DNA from: Prevotellaceae bacterium UBA4336
Lineage (GTDB): Bacteria; Bacteroidota; Bacteroidia; Bacteroidales; Bacteroidaceae
Assembly (NCBI GenBank): GCA_002394305.1
Contig: DGTM01000069.1
Span: 5,957 to 27,165 of the forward strand
DNA: 21,209 nt
Direction of reading: 5' to 3'
Shown here: in pieces, positions 6,803-14,409 of the stretch
How positions within the stretch are numbered: the first letter of the stretch is position 1
How the letters are laid out: every line of letters starts with the position of its first letter
The notes under the pieces: model-generated
What the model saw: only the letters and a program-made list of their open reading frames with translations
What the model was told of the DNA's origin: nothing
Database searches by the model: none
Position numbers and translations under genes: made by a program

Positions 6803-8341
6803 ATGGAAATAGTACTCATCAAAGCCTTGCAGCTCCTCTGCTGCCTCAGCCTGCTGGTCGTCCTGCACGAGGGCGGACACTTCGGCTTCGCAAAGCTGTT
6901 CAAGACACGCGTCACACGCTTCTACATGTTCGCCAACTACGGCTTCCACCTCTTCAGCACCTACGACGACTGGTTCCGCAGGCTCCTGGGCAAGCCGCTC
7001 GTCACAAAGCGAGGAAACGAGGGACAGAACTTCTTTGCCTGGCTCCGCAACAAATACTTCCTCCTCACGGGACAGAAGGATAAAGTCCAGACCGAGAACA
7101 TCGGCAACAAGGTGTACGACGACACGGTAGGCACCGAATACGGCATCGGCTGGCTGCCCATAGGCGGCTACGTCGCCATCGACGGCATGATAGACGAGAC
7201 GAACCAGAAGCTCTCAGCCGAACCCAAGCCCTGGGAGTTCCGCTCGAAGAAGATATGGCAACGCTTCCTCATCATGTTCGGCGGCGTACTGATGAACCTC
7301 ATCACAGCCTGGGTCATCTACTCCGTCGTCCTCTTCGCATGGGGGCGCGACTACATTCCCATGACCAGCATCGAGAGCGGCTTCGAGTACAACGAACAGG
7401 CCCACAGCATCGGCTTCCGCAATGGCGACATCCCCATCCGCGCCGACGGCAAGGACATCGTGGAGTACAACGGCGGCGCCGTCATGCGCACCATCTCCAA
7501 CGCCTCGACCGTCACCGTGCTGCGAGGAGGCGAGGAGATTGTGCTCACAATGCCCGAAGAAGGCCTCTCCATGCTCAAGATGATACAGGCACAGCCCATG
7601 TTCCTCGCCCCCATGGCAGAGGCTCTCATCGACTCCGTCGTGCCCGGCTCGGCCGCAGACAAGGCCGGCATCCGGAAAGGCATGCGCCTCGTCAGCGTCA
7701 ACGGCAAAGACATCAAGACCTGGGGCGACTTCGACTTCGAAGTGACACTGCGCCGCCAGGACGTGCTCAGCTCGCCCGACTGCACAGCCGCCGACAGCCT
7801 CCGATGGCGCACACTCCACGCCGTGGTCGCTTCGGCCGACATGAGCCGCACAGACACCCTGAGCCTGCAGCTCGACGAAAACTACATGATGGGCGTCACA
7901 CGCCACATACCCGACTTCAAGACCGTCCACCTCGACTACAGCCTCGCCTCCAGCATCCCCGCCGGACTGGGCTACGGATGGCGCGTACTCAAGAACTACG
8001 TGAGCGACCTCCGCTACGTGGCAAGCGCCGACGGAGCAAAGAGCGTCGGCTCCTTCATCACCATCGGCAACATCTTCCCCTCCGCCTGGGACTGGCAACA
8101 GTTCTGGCTCCTCACAGCCCTCATCAGCATCATCCTGGCCGTCATGAACATCCTGCCCATCCCGGGACTCGACGGCGGACACATCGTGCTCCTCCTCTAC
8201 GAGGGCATCACCGGACATCAGCCTTCCGACAAGGCAATGGTCTGGATCGAGCGCATCGGCCTCGGCATCCTCATGGCACTCATGCTCCTGGCCATCAGCA
8301 ACGACTTCCGCAACTTCGTCCTGCCCCTCTTCGGACTATAA
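6803..8341 (+). CDS. rseP: RseP-type site-2 intramembrane metalloprotease
   Basis: Membrane zinc protease that cuts transmembrane helices after a first cleavage. In E. coli it releases sigma-E from RseA. The protein has 512 residues. The zinc motif is HEGGH (22-26), in the first helix. The third ligand region, LDGG (456-459), is in the penultimate helix segment (NILPIPGLDGGH). Two PDZ-like regions lie between, about residues 185-265 and 268-320. A long extra loop (about 45-125) follows the first helix, as I recall for Bacteroidetes members. The TAA stop falls in the first unit of a 9-bp tandem array. It is probably co-transcribed with dxr. It is a plausible partner for membrane-tethered regulators such as the sigma-barrel fusion at 17.4 kb. 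Confidence 0.95.
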   Translation: MEIVLIKALQLLCCLSLLVVLHEGGHFGFAKLFKTRVTRFYMFANYGFHLFSTYDDWFRRLLGKPLVTKRGNEGQNFFAWLRNKYFLLTGQKDKVQTENIGNKVYDDTVGTEYGIGWLPIGGYVAIDGMIDETNQKLSAEPKPWEFRSKKIWQRFLIMFGGVLMNLITAWVIYSVVLFAWGRDYIPMTSIESGFEYNEQAHSIGFRNGDIPIRADGKDIVEYNGGAVMRTISNASTVTVLRGGEEIVLTMPEEGLSMLKMIQAQPMFLAPMAEALIDSVVPGSAADKAGIRKGMRLVSVNGKDIKTWGDFDFEVTLRRQDVLSSPDCTAADSLRWRTLHAVVASADMSRTDTLSLQLDENYMMGVTRHIPDFKTVHLDYSLASSIPAGLGYGWRVLKNYVSDLRYVASADGAKSVGSFITIGNIFPSAWDWQQFWLLTALISIILAVMNILPIPGLDGGHIVLLLYEGITGHQPSDKAMVWIERIGLGILMALMLLAISNDFRNFVLPLFGL

Positions 8342-8425
8342 GACACATAAGTCCCATAAGTCCTATAAGACCTATAAGACACATAAGTCCCATAAGTCCT
8401 ATAAGACCTATAAGACCCATAACCC
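8336..8425. repeat. 9-bp tandem array, about ten units, arranged as a 36-bp higher-order repeat
   Basis: Units such as CTATAAGAC, ACATAAGTC and CCATAAGTC follow one another without spacers, and the four-unit pattern repeats every 36 bp. The array begins inside the rseP stop codon and ends 2 nt before the next ATG. In the rseP frame every unit supplies TAA. In the frame of the downstream lipoprotein it is fully open. Confidence 0.92.
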
Positions 8426-8427
8426 CC

Positions 8428-8772
8428 ATGAAGCACCACCTCATACTTTCCCTGCTGACTGCCTGCCTACTGGCTGCCTGCACCCAGCAGACCACCGACG
8501 AGCGTGCCGCCAGCATGCTCAAGGAGGCACGCTATGCCCTCCACCACCACCTCTACAACGAGGCACGCGACACCATCCTCTCCCTCCGGCGCAACTGCCC
8601 CACAGCCATCAAAGCACGACAGCAAGCCATCCTCCTGCTCGACAGCATCGAAATGAATGCCGCCGCCGACAGTTGCAAGCTTGCCACCGGCGAAGAATGG
8701 AAGCGCCTCAACGTGAAACGCCAGTTCTTCGAGCGCAAACTGCAAGAAGACAAGAAGTCAATTCACAATTAA
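8428..8772 (+). CDS. Small lipoprotein, possible TPR-like helical protein
   Basis: A 114-residue protein with a signal peptide ending in the lipobox LLAAC (14-18; Cys18 would be lipidated), so it is probably anchored in the inner or outer membrane facing the periplasm. The mature part is helical and charged (ASMLKEARYALHHHLYNEAR), resembling a single tetratricopeptide-like hairpin. The frame stays open upstream through the tandem array, but the ATG at 8428 puts the signal peptide at the N-terminus and is preferred. It lies just after rseP. No function is assigned. Confidence 0.8.
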   Translation: MKHHLILSLLTACLLAACTQQTTDERAASMLKEARYALHHHLYNEARDTILSLRRNCPTAIKARQQAILLLDSIEMNAAADSCKLATGEEWKRLNVKRQFFERKLQEDKKSIHN

Positions 8773-8845
8773 GAATTCATAATTCATAATTAGGCTACGC
8801 CCTGAGTTTATGATTATGAATTGAGAATCATGAATTATGAATTAA
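8767..8845. repeat. AT-rich inverted repeat
   Basis: AATTCATAATTCATAATTA (about 8774-8792) is answered by TGATTATGAATT and CATGAATTATGAATTAA (8811-8845) on the other side of a GC-richer centre. This can form an AT-rich hairpin between the small lipoprotein gene and cca. It could end or attenuate transcription, but there is no GC-rich stem with a T-run. Confidence 0.65.
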
Positions 8846-8850
8846 AAGAG

Positions 8851-10443
8851 ATGGACTTAGTTGACGCCATAAAGGAATACGACGACTTCCGCCAGCGCAC
8901 GCGCCGGACAGACCCGCTCCCCCTCATCGACAACCCCCTGCTGCGGCGCATCGGCAAGAAGGCCGACGAGCTGGGGCTGGAATGCTACGTCGTAGGCGGC
9001 TACGTCCGCGACATCATCCTGGAGCGCCCCTCGAAGGACATCGACGTGGTAGTAGCCTCACCCCCAACCCCTCTCCCGTGGGAGAGGGGAGATACCAGCA
9101 GCCCACTCCCCTCTCCCACGGGAGAGGGGTTGGGGGTGAGGCCGGGGCTGGGACCTGGCATCCTCCTTGCCCAAGCCCTTGCCAAGGACATGGGGCGAGG
9201 CGCCCACGTCAGCGTCTTCCGCAACTTTGGCACGGCACAGCTCAAGTGGCACGAGCAGGAGATTGAATTCGTCGGCGCCCGACGCGAGAGCTACCAGCGG
9301 GACAGCCGCAAGCCCATCGTGGAGAACGGCACGCTCGACGACGACCTGCATCGCCGCGACTTCACCATCAACGCCATGGCCGTCTGCCTCAACCACGAAC
9401 ACTACGGCCAGCTCATCGACCTCTTCGACGGACTGCTCGACCTGGAGGACGGCATCATCGCCACCCCCCTCGACCCCGACATCACCTTCAGCGACGACCC
9501 CCTGCGCATGCTGCGCTGCATACGCTTCGCCACCCAGCTACGCTTCCAGATAGAGGACGAGACACAGGAAGCCCTCCGCCGCAACGCCGAGCGCATCAAG
9601 ATAATCTCGCAGGAACGCATCATCGACGAGTTGAACAAAATCATGATGGCACCCGCCCCGAGCATCGGCTTCATCGAACTGAGCCGCAGCGGACTGCTCC
9701 CGCTCATCCTGCCCGAAGTAGCGGCCCTCGAAGGCGTAGAGACCCGAAACGGCCGCGCACACAAAGACAACTTCTACCACACCCTCGAGGTGCTGGACAA
9801 CATTAGCCTCACCCCCGACTCCTCCCTCTTCTTGCGTTGGGCCGCCCTCCTGCACGACATCGGAAAGCCGCGCAGCAAACGTTGGGACAACCAGGCTGGC
9901 TGGACGTTCCACAACCACAACTACATCGGGCAGAAAATGGTGGCACCGCTCTTCCGCCGCATGAAGCTGCCGACGGACGAACGCATGGCCTACGTCGAGA
10001 AGCTCGTCGGCCTGCACATGCGCCCCATTGCCATCGCCGACGATGTAGTGACCGACAGCGCCGTCCGCCGCCTGCTCTTCGAGGCCGGCGAGGACATCGA
10101 CGACCTGATGCGCCTCTGTGAAGCCGACATCACGAGCAAGAACCGCGAGAAGAAGAAGCGCTTCATCGAGAACTTCCAGCTCGTCCGCGAAAAGCTCGCC
10201 GACCTACAGGCCCGCGACAACTACCGCACCTGGCACAACCCCATCACGGGCGAGGAAATCATGCAGACCTTCGGCCTCAAGCCCTGCCGCGAGATTGGCA
10301 TCCTGAAGCAAGCCGTCAAGGACGCCATCTGGGACTCCGTCATCCCGAGCGACCACGACGCCGCCTTCCAATTCCTCCTGCAAAAGGCCAAGGAGATGGG
10401 TCTGAAACCCTACACGCAGACACCAACTCCTGCCCCTATGTAA
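8851..10443 (+). CDS. cca: CCA-adding tRNA nucleotidyltransferase with HD domain
   Basis: Adds or repairs the 3' CCA end of tRNAs. The start at 8851 (MDLVDAIKEY) is chosen over a TTG at 8821 that lies inside the AT-rich inverted repeat. The protein has 530 residues. The nucleotidyltransferase domain has GGYVRDI (49-55) and catalytic Asp63 and Asp65 in KDIDVVV, then RRDFTINAMA. An RNA-binding middle region follows, then a C-terminal HD domain (FYHTLEVLD, ALLHDIGKPRSK). Right after the catalytic strand, residues about 70-97 (PTPLPWERG...SPLPSPTGEG) are encoded by a perfect inverted-repeat insertion. The family normally passes directly to the helix seen here as GILLAQALAK. Confidence 0.94.
   Translation: MDLVDAIKEYDDFRQRTRRTDPLPLIDNPLLRRIGKKADELGLECYVVGGYVRDIILERPSKDIDVVVASPPTPLPWERGDTSSPLPSPTGEGLGVRPGLGPGILLAQALAKDMGRGAHVSVFRNFGTAQLKWHEQEIEFVGARRESYQRDSRKPIVENGTLDDDLHRRDFTINAMAVCLNHEHYGQLIDLFDGLLDLEDGIIATPLDPDITFSDDPLRMLRCIRFATQLRFQIEDETQEALRRNAERIKIISQERIIDELNKIMMAPAPSIGFIELSRSGLLPLILPEVAALEGVETRNGRAHKDNFYHTLEVLDNISLTPDSSLFLRWAALLHDIGKPRSKRWDNQAGWTFHNHNYIGQKMVAPLFRRMKLPTDERMAYVEKLVGLHMRPIAIADDVVTDSAVRRLLFEAGEDIDDLMRLCEADITSKNREKKKRFIENFQLVREKLADLQARDNYRTWHNPITGEEIMQTFGLKPCREIGILKQAVKDAIWDSVIPSDHDAAFQFLLQKAKEMGLKPYTQTPTPAPM
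9058..9139. repeat. Perfect 34-bp inverted repeat inside cca
   Basis: Left arm 9058-9091 and right arm 9106-9139 are exact reverse complements, separated by 14 nt. Each arm also contains its own palindrome (CCCCTCTCCC, GT or AC, GGGAGAGGGG). The element lies in frame in the coding sequence and is the clearest copy of the GC-rich dispersed family. Confidence 0.95.
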
Positions 10444-10501
10444 ATCGCTAAACCTTTTTGGTCTCTTTGCAAAAGCATAATCATAAAAATATTTAATAGA
10501 A

Positions 10502-10960
10502 ATGAAAGCAACTAAATTCTTGAGTATGCTCATGCTTGTAATGGCTCTTCCCGTTTTAATATCATGTGGCGACGAAGAAGAAGAACCGCTTGAAAACGTT
10601 GTCGTTGGGAAGTGGTACTCCTATAAAGCCCTCGTTTCGAATAGTCTTGGCAAAAGAACGGTTGACGTCACTCAAAACGGAGAATATGCAGCCTTCTATA
10701 TGGAAGCTATATTCTCATCAAACGGCACAGGAGTTGTTAAAGGTTGGAAAGAGGACGAAAACGGCCAAACAATGTATTGGGGCGCAGAAGAGAAAATAAC
10801 ATATACCATCGATGGCAACGACTTGAACCTGACATTTCAAACAGGAGAAAAGGTCGTGGCAAAGTATTATCCAGAGGATAGAAACATCATCTGGACAATG
10901 CTCGTGAAAGATCAGTACACCGAAGGCATGATAACATGCAATCTCTACTTTAAGAAGTAA
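10502..10960 (+). CDS. Lipoprotein of unknown function, lipocalin-like
   Basis: A 152-residue protein with a lipoprotein signal peptide ending at Cys22 (VLISC), followed by an acidic linker (GDEEEEPLE) of the kind seen on surface-exported Bacteroidetes lipoproteins. The mature part has alternating beta-strand character: GKWYSYKAL near 36-44, then strands ending KITYTIDGNDLNLTF. This is reminiscent of small lipocalin-like domains, but I cannot assign a family firmly. Base composition is much more AT-rich than the preceding genes, suggesting the start of an accessory segment. A second lipoprotein gene follows closely. Confidence 0.82.
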   Translation: MKATKFLSMLMLVMALPVLISCGDEEEEPLENVVVGKWYSYKALVSNSLGKRTVDVTQNGEYAAFYMEAIFSSNGTGVVKGWKEDENGQTMYWGAEEKITYTIDGNDLNLTFQTGEKVVAKYYPEDRNIIWTMLVKDQYTEGMITCNLYFKK

Positions 10961-10979
10961 AGCTTAACACATAGCAAAC

Positions 10980-11696
10980 ATCAAAAAACTTTATCCTTTA
11001 TTGTGTCTTCTAACTTTGCTGGTCGGATGCGAGAAGCAGAAGTATGAAGATTTCATTGAGCCTGACGAACCGGAGCCAGACCCAATAAACATCATCTTAT
11101 ACTCAGATAAAGATAGCAAGGATGTTGATTCTGGTGACGATAGCAAGGACGTTGACGAAGGAGTAAACCTCTTGATAAACGGAGGGCTGGAGGAGTGGGA
11201 AACTTTTTGGGGACCAGAAAGGCCTAAAGGATGGTCTCTTCCTTCTAATGAGTATGTAAAACGAGACAAATCCGCCCATTACGAAGGGATTTTCTGTGCC
11301 AAGATGCAGTCTCTTGAAAAAGGCAATACAGCGAGGCTGGAACAAAAAATACAGGTTTCTCCCAATCAAAAAATAAGAATCCGTTTCCACTATGCCATAA
11401 CTCAATGGAAGGACAAAGGAGCCAGGACATATTGTTACTTCCGGACACGGTCTGCCGAGTCGACCACTATTTCCGCAGAAGCATTGAATTATTTCTACGA
11501 TGCAAACACTTTGCGCATCATTCGTGGCGGAGGATATGGGCTGACATATTTCCATCATGAGTTAAACAAATGGCTCACTTTTGACGAAACAATAGAAGTG
11601 CCCCCCGCAGCTAATTATTTTGCCTTTGGTATCAACAGCTACTACGGAACAACTATCTATGTGGATGACTGTTGGATTACCTATGTTTCTAATTAA
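10980..11696 (+). CDS. Lipoprotein with carbohydrate-binding-like beta-sandwich; abnormal start codon
   Basis: The natural N-terminus would be KKLYPLLCLLTLLVGC, a textbook lipoprotein signal with lipobox LVGC, but the codon at the expected start (10980) is ATC, not ATG. The only usual alternative, TTG at 11001, would cut away the basic part and leave about ten residues of signal. After Cys17 comes an acidic linker with a 9-residue repeat (DSKDVDSGD, then DSKDVDEGV; 27-bp DNA repeat). A C-terminal domain of about 165 residues begins NLLINGGLEEWE and has LEQKIQVSPNQKIRIRF, a pattern typical of CBM4/9-like jelly rolls. It is probably surface-exposed and sugar-binding, or a decayed gene. Confidence 0.72.
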   Translation: MKKLYPLLCLLTLLVGCEKQKYEDFIEPDEPEPDPINIILYSDKDSKDVDSGDDSKDVDEGVNLLINGGLEEWETFWGPERPKGWSLPSNEYVKRDKSAHYEGIFCAKMQSLEKGNTARLEQKIQVSPNQKIRIRFHYAITQWKDKGARTYCYFRTRSAESTTISAEALNYFYDANTLRIIRGGGYGLTYFHHELNKWLTFDETIEVPPAANYFAFGINSYYGTTIYVDDCWITYVSN

Positions 11697-11741
11697 CCCC
11701 AAAAGCAAACCTGAATCCGGCTGCAAATGCCCTGGTTCGTG

Positions 11742-12725
11742 TTACCTGCTCATATCCAAGGAAAGTTCTTTGATGGCTCTGTCGAAGTCACTTTCAAGAA
11801 GACGCATTTCCCGCTCACGGTATATCTCAAACTCACGTTCTGCCTTTTCCATAGCATCTTGGTGCGATACAGCACCCGTGCCTTCGAGGATATGTTTGCG
11901 GAGACGCAATATCTGTTCGTCAAGAGCTGCCACCCAGTCGACCATCGTCATAGGATTCTGTTCAAGAGCTTGAAACTCGGCAAAGTCAAGAAATTGTGAT
12001 GTGAGCAGGTTCAGACGCTGCAACTCCAATTCCGTCAGATAGTTCTTGGCTATCTTTACGTCGTCGCGCGTCACATAATTACCTTTGAAATTGGTCATAC
12101 CCACAAAAGGCTTCTCATTATCCACCCTCTCGTAAATCAGCTCTGCTGCCGTATGCTCATGTACAGCATAGTGCATCTTATTCTGAACTGTAGCAAAGAA
12201 GAGCTGCGTGGTTTTGGAACGAGGGTCGTAGTCGGTAGCAGTAGCATAGATATCTGTCACTTGCTGGTAGAAGTTGCGTTCACTGCTGCGAATGTCGCGG
12301 ATACGCTGTAACAATTCCTTGAAGTAGCGACTACCTCCTTGTTTCAGGCGTTCATCGTCCATCGTGAAACCCTTCTGAATGTACTCGTGCAGCCGCTGTG
12401 TCGCCCAACGGCGGAAACGCACAGCTATGGGCGACTGCACACGATAGCCGAGGGCAATGATAACGTCGAGATTGTAATGTCTTACCTGATAGTTCTTGCC
12501 ATCGGCGGCAGTTGTTCGGAATTTCCGAACAACTGCATCCTCCTCCAGTTCTCTGTCTGCAAAAATATTTGTAAGGTGTTCGCTTATATTCGATTTGCTT
12601 GACTGGTATATCTCGACCAGCTGTGCTTGAGTCAGCCACACGTCTTCATCAGTGAAGCGCACGCTCAGGCTTATGCTGCCTTCTTCATCGCGATATAGAA
12701 TCAGTCTGTTTTCTTTCTGAGCCAT
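11742..12725 (-). CDS. rhuM: RhuM family protein
   Basis: A 327-residue protein of the RhuM family (named from a Salmonella pathogenicity island gene; biochemical role unsettled). The N-terminal half (VWLTQAQLVEIYQSSKSNISEHLTNI, about 29-54) resembles a helix-turn-helix. It is followed by the family-typical RHYNLDVIIALGYRVQS (about 82-98) and FRRWATQRLHEYI. The C-terminal half is helical and charged, ending DFDRAIKEL. It lacks a signal peptide. Such genes are often found in accessory islands near defence or mobile genes. It sits alone on the minus strand, convergent with the lipoprotein genes, with its own good promoter. Confidence 0.9.
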   Translation of the reverse strand: MAQKENRLILYRDEEGSISLSVRFTDEDVWLTQAQLVEIYQSSKSNISEHLTNIFADRELEEDAVVRKFRTTAADGKNYQVRHYNLDVIIALGYRVQSPIAVRFRRWATQRLHEYIQKGFTMDDERLKQGGSRYFKELLQRIRDIRSSERNFYQQVTDIYATATDYDPRSKTTQLFFATVQNKMHYAVHEHTAAELIYERVDNEKPFVGMTNFKGNYVTRDDVKIAKNYLTELELQRLNLLTSQFLDFAEFQALEQNPMTMVDWVAALDEQILRLRKHILEGTGAVSHQDAMEKAEREFEIYREREMRLLESDFDRAIKELSLDMSR

Positions 12726-12769
12726 AACCTAAATCAATAGAAATCCACGCATTTGGACGTTTCCGTTCA

Positions 12770-12801
12770 CAAAAGTACAAATAAACAATAGAATTACCAA
12801 A
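12770..12801 (-). promoter_or_regulatory. Complete Bacteroidetes promoter for rhuM
   Basis: On the minus strand, TTTG (12798-12801) is followed by exactly 20 nt and then TACTTTTG (12770-12777). Both elements and the spacing fit the Bacteroidetes primary sigma consensus. The leader to the ATG at 12725 would be about 35-40 nt. Confidence 0.75.
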
Positions 12802-12912
12802 TTTATTTGGATATTTCCTGAACCGAAGGAGCTGCCAATGCCTTGTAGGCTTACTTTCCAAGCGCAGCAATATATTATTTCGCTTTTCGTTATTCACTTT
12901 TGAATTTAAAAT

Positions 12913-12943
12913 TTTGTATTTTGAATTAAACATCGTACCTTTG
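12913..12943 (+). promoter_or_regulatory. Complete Bacteroidetes promoter for rpoN
   Basis: TTTG (12913-12916), a 19-nt spacer and TACCTTTG (12936-12943). The rpoN ATG begins 15 nt after the -7 element, so the leader would be under about 10 nt. Confidence 0.75.
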
Positions 12944-12957
12944 TCCCCAAATAGACT

Positions 12958-14409
12958 ATGGCACAGAAGAACCTACAGACACAGACCGGGCAGCAGGTGC
13001 AGACCCAGCAGCAGGTGCAGCAGCAACAACTGCTGCCGCAGCAGGTCCTGCTCGTCCGCCTGACGGAGATGCCCGTCGAAGCCCTGCAACAGCGCGTGGA
13101 GCAGGAGTGCATGGAGAACCCATGGCTGGAAGTCTCGGCCTCGCCCGACCTCTCCGAAGGAGGGGAGGAAGAGTCTCCCTTTAAGGGAGATTCAGAGGGT
13201 CTTTCACCCTCGGAGGGGTCGGGGGAGGCTTCCGATGCTCTCTACGACTACCGAAGCGAGGAAGACATGCCCGACTTCCTCTCCGGCCCCAGCCACAGCA
13301 ACGACGCTGCCGAGTATGTGTCCTACGACGACACGCTCTCCCTCACCGACCGGCTCCGCGAGCAGATGGCCGACTTCGAGCTCACCGACCACGAGAAGGA
13401 GCTCATGGAGTACCTCATCGGCTCGCTCGACGAGGACGGACTGCTCGGGAAGTCCCTGCCCGTCCTGGCCGACGAAGCGGAGCTCTACCAGGGCATCACG
13501 ACAAGCCCCGAGGAGCTGGAAAAGGTGCTGCATATCCTCCAGCAGTTCGACCCGCCCGGCATCGGCGCACGCTCGCTGCAAGAGTGCCTGCTCCTGCAAG
13601 TCCGGCGGGACGAGAAGTTCCCCTATCGGGAGAAGTTCATCACGCTCCTGAGCAAGTACTTCGACGACTTCGTCCACAAGCGCTGGCATCGGCTGGCACA
13701 GAAACTGCACGTGAGCCTCTGGGACACAGAGCAGATGCAGAAGGAGGTGCTGCGGCTCAACCCGAGGCCCGGAGGCTCTGTCGGCTCCAAGACCAGCGAC
13801 CGCGCCCAGAGCATACAGCCCGACTTCCTGGTCGACACCGACGAGGGCGGCACCGTGACCGTCACCCTGGCCCGGGGCAATCAGCCTTCGCTCGTCATCA
13901 GTCCTGACGCCGAGGGACAGCAGGACGCCTTCGTCCGTCAGTACGTGGAGCGCGGACAGATGTTCATCAGTGCCCTGCAGCAACGCTCCCAGACCATGCT
14001 GCGCACCATGCAGGCCATCGTGAAATGGCAGAAACGCTTCTTCCAGACAGGCGACGAGACGCTGCTGCGCCCCATGAAGCTCGAAGACATCGCCTCCGCC
14101 ACGGGCTACGACATCAGCACCATCAGCCGTGCCGCCAACAGCAAGTACGTCGAGACCGTCTTCGGCACCTTCCCCCTGAAGTGGTTCTTCACCCACCGCG
14201 CCACGAAGAGCGACGAGGGCGACGACGTGACGGCCCGCCAGGTGAAGGCCGCCCTGAGCCGCATCATCAATGGGGAAGACAAACAGCAGCCCCTCAGCGA
14301 CGAGCTCCTCACGCAGATGCTCCGGCAGGAGGGCTTCAGCATCGCCCGCCGCACCGTAGCCAAGTACCGCGAACAGCTGGGCGTCCCCGTGGCAAGAATG
14401 AGAAAATGA
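12958..14409 (+). CDS. rpoN: RNA polymerase sigma-54 factor
   Basis: Alternative sigma factor that needs AAA+ activators and recognises -24/-12 promoters. The protein has 483 residues, typical length. Region I is Gln-rich (QQVQTQQQVQQQQLL, then ALQQRVEQECMENPWLE). The core-binding domain includes FDPPGIGARSLQECLLLQV (about 194-212). The C-terminus has the RpoN box ARRTVAKYRE near residue 464 and ends in a basic tail. Residues about 64-92 in the variable acidic region II (LSEGGEEESPFKGDSEGLSPSEGSGE) are encoded by a GC-rich palindromic repeat. Its stop overlaps the next gene's ATG by 4 nt, so they are coupled. No sigma-54 activator is in the window. Confidence 0.96.
   Translation: MAQKNLQTQTGQQVQTQQQVQQQQLLPQQVLLVRLTEMPVEALQQRVEQECMENPWLEVSASPDLSEGGEEESPFKGDSEGLSPSEGSGEASDALYDYRSEEDMPDFLSGPSHSNDAAEYVSYDDTLSLTDRLREQMADFELTDHEKELMEYLIGSLDEDGLLGKSLPVLADEAELYQGITTSPEELEKVLHILQQFDPPGIGARSLQECLLLQVRRDEKFPYREKFITLLSKYFDDFVHKRWHRLAQKLHVSLWDTEQMQKEVLRLNPRPGGSVGSKTSDRAQSIQPDFLVDTDEGGTVTVTLARGNQPSLVISPDAEGQQDAFVRQYVERGQMFISALQQRSQTMLRTMQAIVKWQKRFFQTGDETLLRPMKLEDIASATGYDISTISRAANSKYVETVFGTFPLKWFFTHRATKSDEGDDVTARQVKAALSRIINGEDKQQPLSDELLTQMLRQEGFSIARRTVAKYREQLGVPVARMRK
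13148..13232. repeat. GC-rich palindromic repeats inside rpoN
   Basis: CCTCTCCGAAGGAGGGG, CTCCCTTTAAGGGAG and CACCCTCGGAGGGGTCGGGGGAGGC follow one another, all read in frame in the tolerant acidic region of sigma-54. The last shares its tail with the tsaB copy. Confidence 0.8.

Noticed and set aside
7214..8218. Long open frame antisense to rseP
   Set aside because: A shadow of the rseP coding sequence; its product is rich in Asp, Glu, His and Val from reverse reading and has no domain.
8336..8425. 36-bp repeats that might suggest a CRISPR array
   Set aside because: The 36-bp period is built of 9-bp units and there are no unique spacers between copies.
7255..8427. Upstream extension of the small lipoprotein frame through rseP and the tandem array
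   Set aside because: The extension is Arg/His/Pro-rich shadow sequence. The ATG at 8428 gives a proper lipoprotein signal peptide.
11742..12725. RhuM gene as part of a complete defence or toxin-antitoxin system
   Set aside because: No restriction, toxin, antitoxin or mobile gene is adjacent in this window, so only the family name is given.
13204..14196. Long open frame antisense to rpoN
   Set aside because: It is covered by the well-supported rpoN coding sequence and lacks any domain.
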